Source: Lachnospiraceae bacterium (GTDB taxonomy: Bacteria; Bacillota; Clostridia; Lachnospirales; Lachnospiraceae). From it: a stretch of 64,000 nt of DNA. The position numbers and the translations under genes are program-made. A model generated the notes under the pieces. The model had not been told where the DNA came from and searched no databases. It was given only the letters and a program-made list of their open reading frames with translations. Below, piece after piece: positions 25,694 to 34,565 of this stretch (position 1 is the first letter of the stretch; the number at the start of each line of letters is the position of its first letter). The stretch covers positions 62,001 through 126,000 of the forward strand of contig JAFUXA010000010.1 of the NCBI GenBank assembly GCA_017470985.1, given 5' to 3'.

Positions 25694-28414
25694 ATGATTT
25701 ATGCAACAAATTTAAAGTGTGAATATCTGACAAATCCTGTAGGTATCGATTATGTTAATCCACGACTTAGTTGGACTGTTGAGGGTGCAGTTTCACAGAG
25801 TGCTTATGAGATACAGGCAGTAGATGCCAATAATAATATAGTATGGAACTCAGGTAAGGTAGCATCTAATCAGATGCATCTCATTCAGTGGGGAACCATG
25901 GGAGAGGGAAAAGATAAAGTCATTCCACATAATCTGGTTTCTAGAGATTACATAGCATGGCAGGTGCGCCTGTGGGATGAGAATGACGAAGCTGGTGAGT
26001 ATTGTGAAAAGGCAACTTTTGAGTTGGGCCTTATAGATGCAAATGACTGGAAGGCAAAGTGGATTACTGGAAATTATACGGTAAATAAGAAGAACCGCTA
26101 TCCGGTGGATTGCTTCTCCAAGAGTTTTGTGATTGATTCAGGAAAAAATGTGCTCAAGGTTAGAGCTTATATGAGTGCATGTGGTTTGTATGAAGGTAAG
26201 ATAAATGGTTCTAAAATAGGTAAGTTTTGTCTCGCACCTGGTTATACAGATTACAAGAGAAGAATTCAATATCAGACAGTTGATATTACAGATCAGGTGA
26301 AGACGGGAGAGAATAACCTGGAATTCATGCTGGCAGATGGCTGGTATAGAGGTTCAGTTGGAGCCTGGGGTCGCAAAAATGAATATGGTATTGAGACCAA
26401 ATTGTTGGTTCAGATTGAGGTGACATATGAGGATGGCTCAGTGGATTATATCTGTACTGACGGTAGTTGGAAGTGGATGAATGAAGGACCTGTCCGTTTT
26501 GCTGACAATAAGGATGGAGAGATTTATGATGCTGCCAGGGAAGCAAATCTAAAGCCGGGTGTTGTTAATTGGGTAAATGCCAAGGTTACAAAATATGCTA
26601 TTACACCTACAGCTTCCAATAACTTCCCATTGGTGGAGAACGAGAGATTTACAAATCCATCATTGTATATTTCACCATCTGGAAAAAAGGTTTTGGATTT
26701 TGGTCAAAATATTGCCGGTTATATCGAGTTTGAATTTGATGCCAAGGCCGGAGAAAAGTTGTTTTTGCGTTTTGGTGAGAAGATTGGTGAAGATGGAGAA
26801 TTCGATCAGCACAATATCCAATGTGTGAACAAGAAGATTACAACTCCATTGCAGCAAATCGATTACACTGCCAAAGACGGGCATAACCATTACAAGACTA
26901 GATTTGCGATTTTCGGTTTTCAGTTTGTGGAACTCACTGGTGATTTAGCTGACAAAGTAGTGGAGACTTCACAGTGCAGAGAGGGACAGATTTCAACTGA
27001 CAGCTTTACATCAATTGCAGTTTATTCAGGATTTGAGCGTACATTTTCCTTTGACAGCTCCAATGCACTTTTGAATAAGCTGGTTGAGAGTACATTGTGG
27101 TCTTTGAAGAATAATTCTGCTGATGTTCCTACTGATTGTCCTACAAGAGAGAGACATGGTTGGACTGGAGATGCGCAGATATTTGTAAATACTGCCAGCT
27201 ACATGGTGAACTATGCACCTTTTGCCAATAAATATGAGAATGATCTCAAGGATTGGCAGAAGCCTGATGGTAAATTACCTCAGATTGTTCCAGAAGGAGG
27301 AACTGACTTCTATATGAAAGTCATGGATGGTTCTGTTGGCTGGGCTGATGCTGGAGTATTTATTCCTTATCGTATCTGGAAGAAATATAATGATATTGAT
27401 GTCATTGACAGATATTATGAAGTCATGAGTAAGTTTACAAAATTTGCTATTGGTCGTATGGGCAAATTCCAGATACTTATTTCTGACAATACAGGAATCA
27501 AGGGCAAGGATAAGAAATATCTCTACAATATGGGACAGCATTACGGAGAGTGGGCTGAACCAAATGACATTCATCAGACCGGATTCAAGGACTTTATGTC
27601 TGCTAATCCAGAGGTGGCAACAGCATATGGTCAGTATCTCATGGAAGTCATGATTGATATTACTACACATCTTATAGATGCCAAGAAACAGGGCTTGCTT
27701 CGAAATGACCAGGCAGGTAGAGATTATGAAGGTGATTTGAAGCTTTTCAAGGAGTATGCAACAGGTTGCAGACACACTTATCAGGTGTTGAGAAGTAAGG
27801 ATAGATATACTTTGGATACAGACAGACAGGCGACTCTTGTAAGACCACTGTATTATAATCTGTTAAATGAAGAGCAGACCGTATATGCCAAGAAGAGACT
27901 GATAAAGGCGTTGGAGAATTATAAGTGGAGAGTAGGTACAGGATTTCTGTCTACACCATTGATTCTCTATGTGCTTCAGGATATAGATTTGGATTATGCT
28001 TACAGACTCCTTGAAAATGAGGAAAAGCCGGGATGGTTGTTTATGCCAAAGGTTGGAGCAACTACCATCTGGGAAGACTGGGAAGGCCCGACTTCTGATA
28101 ATGGAGTGGGAGGCGGAATTGCATCTCTCAATCATTATTCCAAAGGTGCTGTATGTGAGTGGATATTTGATGAAATGTGCGGAATTAAGATGGCAGGAGA
28201 AAACCATTTCATAGTGGCTCCTCATCCGGGGGGACATTTCACATATGCAAATATGACATATGATAGTGTCCATGGCAAAGTATATTCCGGCTGGGAGAAA
28301 ACCGGCGATGGAACATACAAGTATCATATTGAAATACCTGCCAATACCACTGCAACCATTCAATTGATGGATGGTACCAAGCAGGAAGTAAAAGCAGGTA
28401 AGTATGAATTCTAA
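25694..28414 (+). CDS. GH78 alpha-L-rhamnosidase
   Basis: 906 residues without a signal peptide. N-terminal beta-sandwich domains are typical of GH78 (NPRLSWTVEG, ACGLYEGKINGSKIG, then LRFGEKIGEDGEF). The alpha/alpha-barrel active site has DCPTRERHGWTGDAQ (about 481-495), the family general-acid region, and GATTIWEDWEG (about 789-799) with the conserved Glu. It cleaves terminal alpha-L-rhamnose from glycosides or pectic side chains in the cytoplasm. AAGGAGAAG precedes the start and the symporter gene lies 30 bp upstream, so the two are cotranscribed. Rhamnose would be converted to lactaldehyde, the FucO substrate. Confidence 0.92.
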   Translation: MIYATNLKCEYLTNPVGIDYVNPRLSWTVEGAVSQSAYEIQAVDANNNIVWNSGKVASNQMHLIQWGTMGEGKDKVIPHNLVSRDYIAWQVRLWDENDEAGEYCEKATFELGLIDANDWKAKWITGNYTVNKKNRYPVDCFSKSFVIDSGKNVLKVRAYMSACGLYEGKINGSKIGKFCLAPGYTDYKRRIQYQTVDITDQVKTGENNLEFMLADGWYRGSVGAWGRKNEYGIETKLLVQIEVTYEDGSVDYICTDGSWKWMNEGPVRFADNKDGEIYDAAREANLKPGVVNWVNAKVTKYAITPTASNNFPLVENERFTNPSLYISPSGKKVLDFGQNIAGYIEFEFDAKAGEKLFLRFGEKIGEDGEFDQHNIQCVNKKITTPLQQIDYTAKDGHNHYKTRFAIFGFQFVELTGDLADKVVETSQCREGQISTDSFTSIAVYSGFERTFSFDSSNALLNKLVESTLWSLKNNSADVPTDCPTRERHGWTGDAQIFVNTASYMVNYAPFANKYENDLKDWQKPDGKLPQIVPEGGTDFYMKVMDGSVGWADAGVFIPYRIWKKYNDIDVIDRYYEVMSKFTKFAIGRMGKFQILISDNTGIKGKDKKYLYNMGQHYGEWAEPNDIHQTGFKDFMSANPEVATAYGQYLMEVMIDITTHLIDAKKQGLLRNDQAGRDYEGDLKLFKEYATGCRHTYQVLRSKDRYTLDTDRQATLVRPLYYNLLNEEQTVYAKKRLIKALENYKWRVGTGFLSTPLILYVLQDIDLDYAYRLLENEEKPGWLFMPKVGATTIWEDWEGPTSDNGVGGGIASLNHYSKGAVCEWIFDEMCGIKMAGENHFIVAPHPGGHFTYANMTYDSVHGKVYSGWEKTGDGTYKYHIEIPANTTATIQLMDGTKQEVKAGKYEF

Positions 28415-28437
28415 GATTTAGAATGAATATTTATAGA

Positions 28438-29490
28438 TTAATTTAAAATATTTTTTGGTGATTGTTTTCTATAAGCGGAAGGTGTCATGCCTGTGTGCTT
28501 CTTGAACTGACGAATATAATGTTCAGGAGTATCATAGCCGACAGCTTCCGCTATATTTGCTACTGTCATAGTAGTTGTCTCAAGAAAAGATTCTGAGCGT
28601 TCAATTCTAATAGTTCTAAGTATTTCTGTGTAGGTCATGCCTGTCAATTCTTTGATGAGTCTGGATGCATACTCATTGGTATAATGGAATTTATTTGACA
28701 GGTCAGTCAATGTAATATCTCTATAATTATCCTGTATGTATTGAATAAGAGCATAACGCTGCACATCCATCTTGCTGTTGAACAGTGGCATCTGTACTGA
28801 GTTGGAGTACTCCCTCACGAAGAGATAGAAATCCAACAGCAGGGTGTTGGTAATAGCCTGATAATAATACTGTTGCTTATTTATAAATTCTGAATACATC
28901 CATAGGAAACTTTGTTTGATAGCATTATCTACTCCTGTGTGAAAAAGGATGTAATCATTGGCTCTCTGAGCATAAATATTATTTAAAAAGAAGGATGATA
29001 GCAGGTTGGTGGTTGTGAGAAATGGTGCCAGCATACTGTGTAATGTACTTCTGCGCAATAGTATGTTAAATACCACGCTGTCATCAAATACTCCCAGGGA
29101 ATGTTCCACACCAGGCGGTATTATACAGAAGTCTCCTGTGCGCATATTGATTTCCTGGTTGGAGATGTTGTTTATGGCTGTACCGTCATATACATATATC
29201 AATTCAAAGAAAGTGTGAGAATGTATTAAGTCAGGACTGTATCTATTGTGTTTTTGAACCACAATACTTTCCTTGTCAGCTAAATCGAAGAAATAGTTAT
29301 CCATATATAATGGTGGAATAGTCTCTGGCAATTCCGGTACAATTCTATGTTTATCAATGGTCTCAGTATAATTTAGGTTTTTAAGAAAGTCTTTAATCCT
29401 GCCGGAGTTTCTTGCATCATACATTTCTTTATAGAAGCATTCTTCGTCATTCATAATATATATTCTATGTTTTAATTCATCTAAATCCAT
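28438..29490 (-). CDS. AraC-family regulator with cupin sensor
   Basis: 350 residues. N-terminal cupin region (IHSHTFFELIYVYDGT, DFCIIPPGVEHSLG, about 95-150) for sugar binding, then two HTH motifs at the C-terminus (LTDLSNKFHYTNEYASRLIKE and VANIAEAVGYDTPEHYIRQFKK). AAAGGAGG precedes the start. It faces the ABC transporter operon across 226 bp, so it is the probable activator of that transporter, and ends convergently with the rhamnosidase gene. Sugar ligand unknown. Confidence 0.9.
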   Translation of the reverse strand: MDLDELKHRIYIMNDEECFYKEMYDARNSGRIKDFLKNLNYTETIDKHRIVPELPETIPPLYMDNYFFDLADKESIVVQKHNRYSPDLIHSHTFFELIYVYDGTAINNISNQEINMRTGDFCIIPPGVEHSLGVFDDSVVFNILLRRSTLHSMLAPFLTTTNLLSSFFLNNIYAQRANDYILFHTGVDNAIKQSFLWMYSEFINKQQYYYQAITNTLLLDFYLFVREYSNSVQMPLFNSKMDVQRYALIQYIQDNYRDITLTDLSNKFHYTNEYASRLIKELTGMTYTEILRTIRIERSESFLETTTMTVANIAEAVGYDTPEHYIRQFKKHTGMTPSAYRKQSPKNILN

Positions 29491-29716
29491 AATACTAACC
29501 TCCTTTAGTCGAAAAAATCAGCCTTATGCTTGATATGATATGCAAAGATATTATTGAGTAAATGTCAAAATAAATCAACAAAACTATATATATCATATAT
29601 TTATGGATAAATACAACAGTAAAACTGAACAAATATATGAATTTTAAAATATTTTCAGCCGACTATAATTTCATTATAAACAAGTTTTGGAGAGAAGCAG
29701 GGGGCAAGGAAAACAT

Positions 29717-31219
29717 ATGAGTGAACCTATTCTTCAGATGAAAAACATTAATAAAAAATTTGGAAATGTAATTGCTTTAAAGGATGTAAACCTGGATGTG
29801 TATCCAGGGGAGATAAGAGGATTGATCGGTGAAAATGGATCCGGTAAATCTACAATCTCATCAATTGCAGCAGGAATGCAAAAGGCAACTTCCGGTGAAA
29901 TGTATTTCAAAGGACAGAAGTGGCAGCCATCAAGCATGATTGATTCTTTAAAGGGTGGCATTGGAATGATTGTCCAGGAAAGTGGAACAGTGGCAGGTGT
30001 TACTGTTGCTGAAAATATTTTCCTTGGAGAGATTAGTCATTTCAAGAACAAGCTTGGAATTGTAAAGCGCAAACTTCTAAACGACCAGGCTACAGAGGCT
30101 ATGAGAAATATTGGCGTCGCGGATATAACAGGAGATATGCCAATGGCTTCTTTGGATTTTCAGACAAGAAAGCTGGTAGAGATAGCCAAAGTTGTTTTGA
30201 AGAATCCGGATATCTTGGTAATTGATGAGACAAGTACAGCTTTATCCCATGATGGAAGAAGTATTATGTATCGTCTTATGAAGAAATTAAGAGACGAGGG
30301 CAAGGCAATAATATTTATCTCACATGACTTGGAAGAGATTATGGAAGCTTGTGATACTTTGACTGTGCTTAGAGATGGAAATCTTATTCGTACATTTACC
30401 AAGGATGAATTCGATGCTGATGCAATCAGAACCAGCATGATTGGTAGAGAGTTGCAGGGGGATTATTACAGAAGTGATTATATACCTTCTCATATGGATG
30501 AAGTTGCCATTGAAGTGACTGATGTGAAGTTGGGTGAGGAGTTGAAGAATATCAGCTTGACTCTTCACAAAGGTGAGATTGTAGGTGTCGGCGGTTTGTC
30601 AGGCTGCGGTATGCATACACTAGGTAAGGTAATGTTCGGTGCGGCTAAGCCGGAATTAGGCAAAGTGGTTCTTGGAAACGGCAAGCAGCTGGATAGTCCT
30701 CATGTGGCTGTGAGAAATAAAGTGGGTTATGTGTCAAAGGATCGTGATGTGGAGTCACTGGTACTTAGTGCCAGCATAAAGGACAACATATCTGTGGCAG
30801 GCATGGATGAATACGCTCTTGGCGGATGCCTGGTGACAACCAAGAGAGAGAATGAATATGTACAGAATCAGATAGAAGCTCTTTCTATTAAATGTTCCGG
30901 AGCCAATCAGCTAACTTCTCAGTTATCCGGTGGTAACAAGCAGAAGGTTGTATTTGGTAAATGGATTGGATGCGGAAGTGAAATTTTGATACTTGATTGC
31001 CCGACTCGTGGAGTTGATATCGGAGTAAAACAGGCTATGTATCAATTGATGATGAAGCTTAAATCAGAAGGAAAGGCAATACTTATGATAAGTGAGGAAT
31101 TGCCTGAGCTTATAGGAATGAGCGACAGAATTTTTATCATGAAAAATGGTGAGATTACTCATGAATTTGAGAGAAATGCAGAACTTACTGATGCAAATAT
31201 CATAGGATATATGATTTAG
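29717..31219 (+). CDS. Sugar ABC transporter ATP-binding protein (RbsA/MglA-type)
   Basis: 500 residues from the ATG at 29717, preceded by AAGGA. Two ABC domains in tandem: Walker A GENGSGKST in the first, then DIDETSTALSH-like Walker B. The second domain has the degenerate GGLSGCGMHT P-loop and an intact signature LSGGNKQKVVFGKW. That asymmetry is standard for CUT2 monosaccharide transporters. It is the first gene of an operon with two permeases and a binding protein. Substrate likely a pentose, deoxyhexose or another monosaccharide; the AraC regulator alongside fits. Confidence 0.92.
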   Translation: MSEPILQMKNINKKFGNVIALKDVNLDVYPGEIRGLIGENGSGKSTISSIAAGMQKATSGEMYFKGQKWQPSSMIDSLKGGIGMIVQESGTVAGVTVAENIFLGEISHFKNKLGIVKRKLLNDQATEAMRNIGVADITGDMPMASLDFQTRKLVEIAKVVLKNPDILVIDETSTALSHDGRSIMYRLMKKLRDEGKAIIFISHDLEEIMEACDTLTVLRDGNLIRTFTKDEFDADAIRTSMIGRELQGDYYRSDYIPSHMDEVAIEVTDVKLGEELKNISLTLHKGEIVGVGGLSGCGMHTLGKVMFGAAKPELGKVVLGNGKQLDSPHVAVRNKVGYVSKDRDVESLVLSASIKDNISVAGMDEYALGGCLVTTKRENEYVQNQIEALSIKCSGANQLTSQLSGGNKQKVVFGKWIGCGSEILILDCPTRGVDIGVKQAMYQLMMKLKSEGKAILMISEELPELIGMSDRIFIMKNGEITHEFERNAELTDANIIGYMI

Positions 31220-31236
31220 GAAGGGGCGTCATTATT

Positions 31237-32229
31237 ATGAAACAGAAAATGAATCAAATAAAGAAAAATGGAATAGGACAATTTCTGGTAACGCTTCTGC
31301 CATTTGCAGCTTTGGTAGTACTGTTTGGACTGTTTGTGGGAGTTGTTTCCATGAAGGGATACAGACTTGATATGTATCTGCAGATTGTATTTAACGAGGG
31401 CGTAGTTCTGGCTGTAGTAGCCACAGGCGCAATCTTCATTTATACCCTTGGAACATTTGATATCAGCCTTGGTGCTGCAACATTATTTGCCGCAACCATG
31501 GGAGTGCTTGCTTATAATGCCACTGAGAACATGGGCTTGATGATTTTGGCAATATTTGCTTCTGGTATCATATGTTCCCTCCTAAATTCTGTGTTAGCTT
31601 CAGTATTTCATATACCTGCCTTTGTAACAACAGTTGCAATGATGTCAGTGCTGACTGCTGTAGCATCTCAGATTATTACAACCAAGGGTGGTGCTTTGGG
31701 AGGAATCAGTATTCCTAGCGTCGTAGTCAAAGATATGGATGAACCTGCATTTAAGATAGTGCTGTTGGCAGTTTTCTTTTTGGCTTGCTTCTTCATATTT
31801 AATCTAACCAAAGCTGGACGCAGACAGAAGTTCATTGGAGGAAATCCGGTGTGCGCCGAACTTACCGGAATACAGTTTAACAAGTATACAATTCTGGCAT
31901 TTACAATAGCAGGAATTGGAGTTGGTTTGGGAGCATTTCTCACACTGATATATACACCATCGGTTACAACTACAACTGCTTCAAGTGTTGGAATGAATAT
32001 ATTTATCGCAATAGTATTTGGTGGTATGCCGATCTCAGGTGGTGCAAGATCCAAGATTTATGCGTCTTTGGTAGGTGGTTTTTCATTTATGTTGTTAAAT
32101 GACATTTTGGATCTGGTAATTGACAGCAGTGCAGCTTATGGAATTACACAACTTATTAGTGCAGTATTCTTCCTGGCTGTAGTCTATGTGACCAGTATGA
32201 ATTACAGAACACAGATGCTGCCGAGATAG
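31237..32229 (+). CDS. Sugar ABC transporter permease (RbsC-type), subunit 1
   Basis: 330 residues, about 8-10 membrane helices of the CUT2 permease family, with FDISLGAATLFAATMGV and FGGMPISGGARSK, the family's glycine-rich C-terminal loop. It starts 17 bases after the ATPase gene. A related permease lies beyond the binding-protein gene, so the channel is probably a heterodimer. Confidence 0.9.
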   Translation: MKQKMNQIKKNGIGQFLVTLLPFAALVVLFGLFVGVVSMKGYRLDMYLQIVFNEGVVLAVVATGAIFIYTLGTFDISLGAATLFAATMGVLAYNATENMGLMILAIFASGIICSLLNSVLASVFHIPAFVTTVAMMSVLTAVASQIITTKGGALGGISIPSVVVKDMDEPAFKIVLLAVFFLACFFIFNLTKAGRRQKFIGGNPVCAELTGIQFNKYTILAFTIAGIGVGLGAFLTLIYTPSVTTTTASSVGMNIFIAIVFGGMPISGGARSKIYASLVGGFSFMLLNDILDLVIDSSAAYGITQLISAVFFLAVVYVTSMNYRTQMLPR

Positions 32230-32300
32230 TTTTTAGGTAGAAGGTAAATTGAATTTAGCGCATAAGCGTTAAAGATATATGTTAAGGAGGAAAAAAAGAC

Positions 32301-33458
32301 ATGAAGAAGAGATTAACAAAAATTCTTAGCTTGTTGGTTGTGGGGGCAATGACAGCAGCAACATTTGTAGGATGTGGTTCTACAGGAAAGGAAGCTGATG
32401 GTGGTTCATCTGACGGAGCCAAGATTGGTGTCCTAGTAGCAGATGTAAGTGGTGAGGAAGCACAGGGCTTCAGAAACTACTATGAGAAATACATCGCAGA
32501 AAACTATGATGTAGAGTTCACTTATACAGATGCTTTGGAGAGTGCAGAAGATGAGAAGGCTGCGATTGAGAAGTTTGCTTCTCAGGGATGTGACGCTATC
32601 ATCTCACTTTCAAGCAGTGACAGAGCACAGCAGATTGAAACATGCGAGAAGTACGGAGTGTATTATGCAATCGCTTCAGGTGTATTGGATTCAGAGCAGT
32701 ATGAGACATACAAGGGTTATGAGCACTTCGTTGGACAGGTTGGACCTAGCAACGAGACTGAATTCGAAGCCGGTAAGGAAATGGGTGAATACTTCAAGAA
32801 GCAGGGCACAAAGTCTGTAGCGATTTACGGAGCATTTATCCCTAACCCAATGCATGTATACAGAGCAGCTGGTGTTCTTGTAGGACTTGGATGCACATAT
32901 GGTGGTGCTTCTGATATGGATGCAATCGTAGGACAGATTTTCGCAGATCAGGGTATTACACTTTCTAAGGTTGCAGGTGATACACAGGTTGTAGCTTATC
33001 TTCAGGGATATGGTGATACAACAACAGATGAGTTGAATGCTGCTATTCAGAAGAATCCAGAGGCATTTATCTCAGTTGGTATGGCAACAACATTCTTTAC
33101 ACAGACATTGAATGAAGCGGGAATCCAGTTCTCTGATATTGACTCATTTACAGAGGCAAACGGAGCTGCAATCAAGGATGGTAAGCTTGTATACCTTGCT
33201 GGTAAATATTCATCATCAATTGGACCTGTTTTCGCACTTGTTATGAATGCAATTAATGGAAATGTAATCCGTGATGAGGATGGCAACGCTGTATCAGTAA
33301 GCCAGGGTTACCTCGTAGCAACAGATGCTGATTCATTTGATTCATTCTACTTATCAGATAAAGGAACAAATCCTATCTTCAGCAAGGATGTGTTGGATAC
33401 AGTTATCGGCGATGATGTTACATTCGCAGATGTCAAGGCTTTGATTGAGTCAAAATAA
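32301..33458 (+). CDS. Sugar ABC transporter substrate-binding lipoprotein
   Basis: 385 residues. Lipoprotein signal (KKRLTKILSLLVVGAMTAATF) with lipidation Cys25 in a TFVGCG box, so it is anchored on the outer face of the membrane. The mature protein has the type I periplasmic-binding fold: KIGVLVADVSGEEAQG, IISLSSSDRAQQIE and VSQGYLVATDADSFD. GGAGG precedes the ATG. Placement between two permease genes is unusual for CUT2 systems, where it is commonly at one end. Confidence 0.9.
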   Translation: MKKRLTKILSLLVVGAMTAATFVGCGSTGKEADGGSSDGAKIGVLVADVSGEEAQGFRNYYEKYIAENYDVEFTYTDALESAEDEKAAIEKFASQGCDAIISLSSSDRAQQIETCEKYGVYYAIASGVLDSEQYETYKGYEHFVGQVGPSNETEFEAGKEMGEYFKKQGTKSVAIYGAFIPNPMHVYRAAGVLVGLGCTYGGASDMDAIVGQIFADQGITLSKVAGDTQVVAYLQGYGDTTTDELNAAIQKNPEAFISVGMATTFFTQTLNEAGIQFSDIDSFTEANGAAIKDGKLVYLAGKYSSSIGPVFALVMNAINGNVIRDEDGNAVSVSQGYLVATDADSFDSFYLSDKGTNPIFSKDVLDTVIGDDVTFADVKALIESK

Positions 33459-33504
33459 GTTTTTTAGAAAAGATAATTATTTAAGAAAAATGGAGGCTAA
33501 TATT

Positions 33505-34488
33505 ATGAGCATTCCGAAGAGGTTTTTGGGAACAATAGCGATACCGCTTATATCATTTATCATACTGGAGGCATTATGTCTGAGACATGGCTCACATATT
33601 ATTACCAATATGCGCAGTTTCGATAATTTCGTGGTGTATGTGGCAATAGTAATGATAACTACAATTGCGTTATCTATCAATTTGAACAGTGGCAGATTTG
33701 ACTTCTCCCTGGGTTCAATGGCAGCTCTTTCAGCAGTCATTGGCGCCAAGATAACATATGCTGTTCTTGGAGGCGGAGAGGGAAGTGCATTTATGATGCT
33801 TGCTGTGACTGTTGTAGCAGGTGCAATACTTGGCTTGATATCAGGATGCGTATATGTGGTTTTGAGGATTCCGCCAATTATAACCTCTCTAGGAGTCACA
33901 CTTATATATGAAGGAATTATGTATACCATAACAGAGGGCAAATACTTGAGAGTTGAGGTTCAGAATGCTTCAATGTCAGGATTTGTCAGCACCTGGAAAT
34001 ATGCCTTTGCAATAATTGTACTAGTGTTGGTGGCAGCAATTGTCATATTCGATCATTCTCGATTCGGTTATGACTACAAGGCTTTAAAGGATGGACAGAA
34101 GGTTGCGGTTAACACAGGTATTAACGAAGTGAAAAATGCTTTGGGATGTTATGCAATATGTGGTGGTCTTATGGGAATAGTAGGTTTTTTAAATGCTGCC
34201 AGAAATACCACCATCAATGGAGGACAGCTGAATTTCGGTTCAATAGCTATTATGTTTACAGCCTTCCTCCCAATGTTCATCGGTTCATATATTAGTCGAT
34301 TTACAAATGAGAGAATAGGTTTTCTCTTGGCCGCAGTTACAATGTCACTTCTGAATTCTACTTTTGCGGTATTCTCAAATGAAGTGACTGCATCAATGCA
34401 ATCTATTATTAATGCAGTATTGCTGGTTGTATTTTTGATTTACTTAAATAATGAAAAACTATTAGTGAGAATCTTTTCAAAGAAATAA
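33505..34488 (+). CDS. Sugar ABC transporter permease (RbsC-type), subunit 2
   Basis: 327 residues from the ATG at 33505, which follows GGAGG; earlier in-frame ATGs lack a good site and overlap the binding-protein gene. Membrane helices and the signature LNSGRFDFSLGSMAALSAV are similar to permease 1 but diverged. A full terminator follows, then the short GH78 gene. Confidence 0.9.
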   Translation: MSIPKRFLGTIAIPLISFIILEALCLRHGSHIITNMRSFDNFVVYVAIVMITTIALSINLNSGRFDFSLGSMAALSAVIGAKITYAVLGGGEGSAFMMLAVTVVAGAILGLISGCVYVVLRIPPIITSLGVTLIYEGIMYTITEGKYLRVEVQNASMSGFVSTWKYAFAIIVLVLVAAIVIFDHSRFGYDYKALKDGQKVAVNTGINEVKNALGCYAICGGLMGIVGFLNAARNTTINGGQLNFGSIAIMFTAFLPMFIGSYISRFTNERIGFLLAAVTMSLLNSTFAVFSNEVTASMQSIINAVLLVVFLIYLNNEKLLVRIFSKK

Positions 34489-34502
34489 TTTGGTTTTATT
34501 AG

Positions 34503-34538
34503 GCAGCCCTTTTGGAAAGTAAAAGGGCTGCTTTTATT
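34503..34538 (+). terminator. Intrinsic terminator after the ABC operon
   Basis: Perfect 11-bp stem GCAGCCCTTTT / AAAAGGGCTGC (34503-34513, 34521-34531) with a 7-base loop and a T-rich tail. The next gene starts 28 bp beyond, so it may also attenuate expression of the downstream hydrolases. Confidence 0.9.
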
Positions 34539-34565
34539 AAAACTATAGAAGGGTAGAAAAGAAAA

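Noticed and set aside
27275-28363. Minus-strand frames of 166 codons each opposite the GH78 gene
   Set aside because: Antisense shadows; composition rich in Cys/His/Ile without motifs, and no start signals.
34503-34565. A separate small gene in the gap after the ABC operon
   Set aside because: The gap is filled by the terminator hairpin and the ribosome binding site of the next gene.
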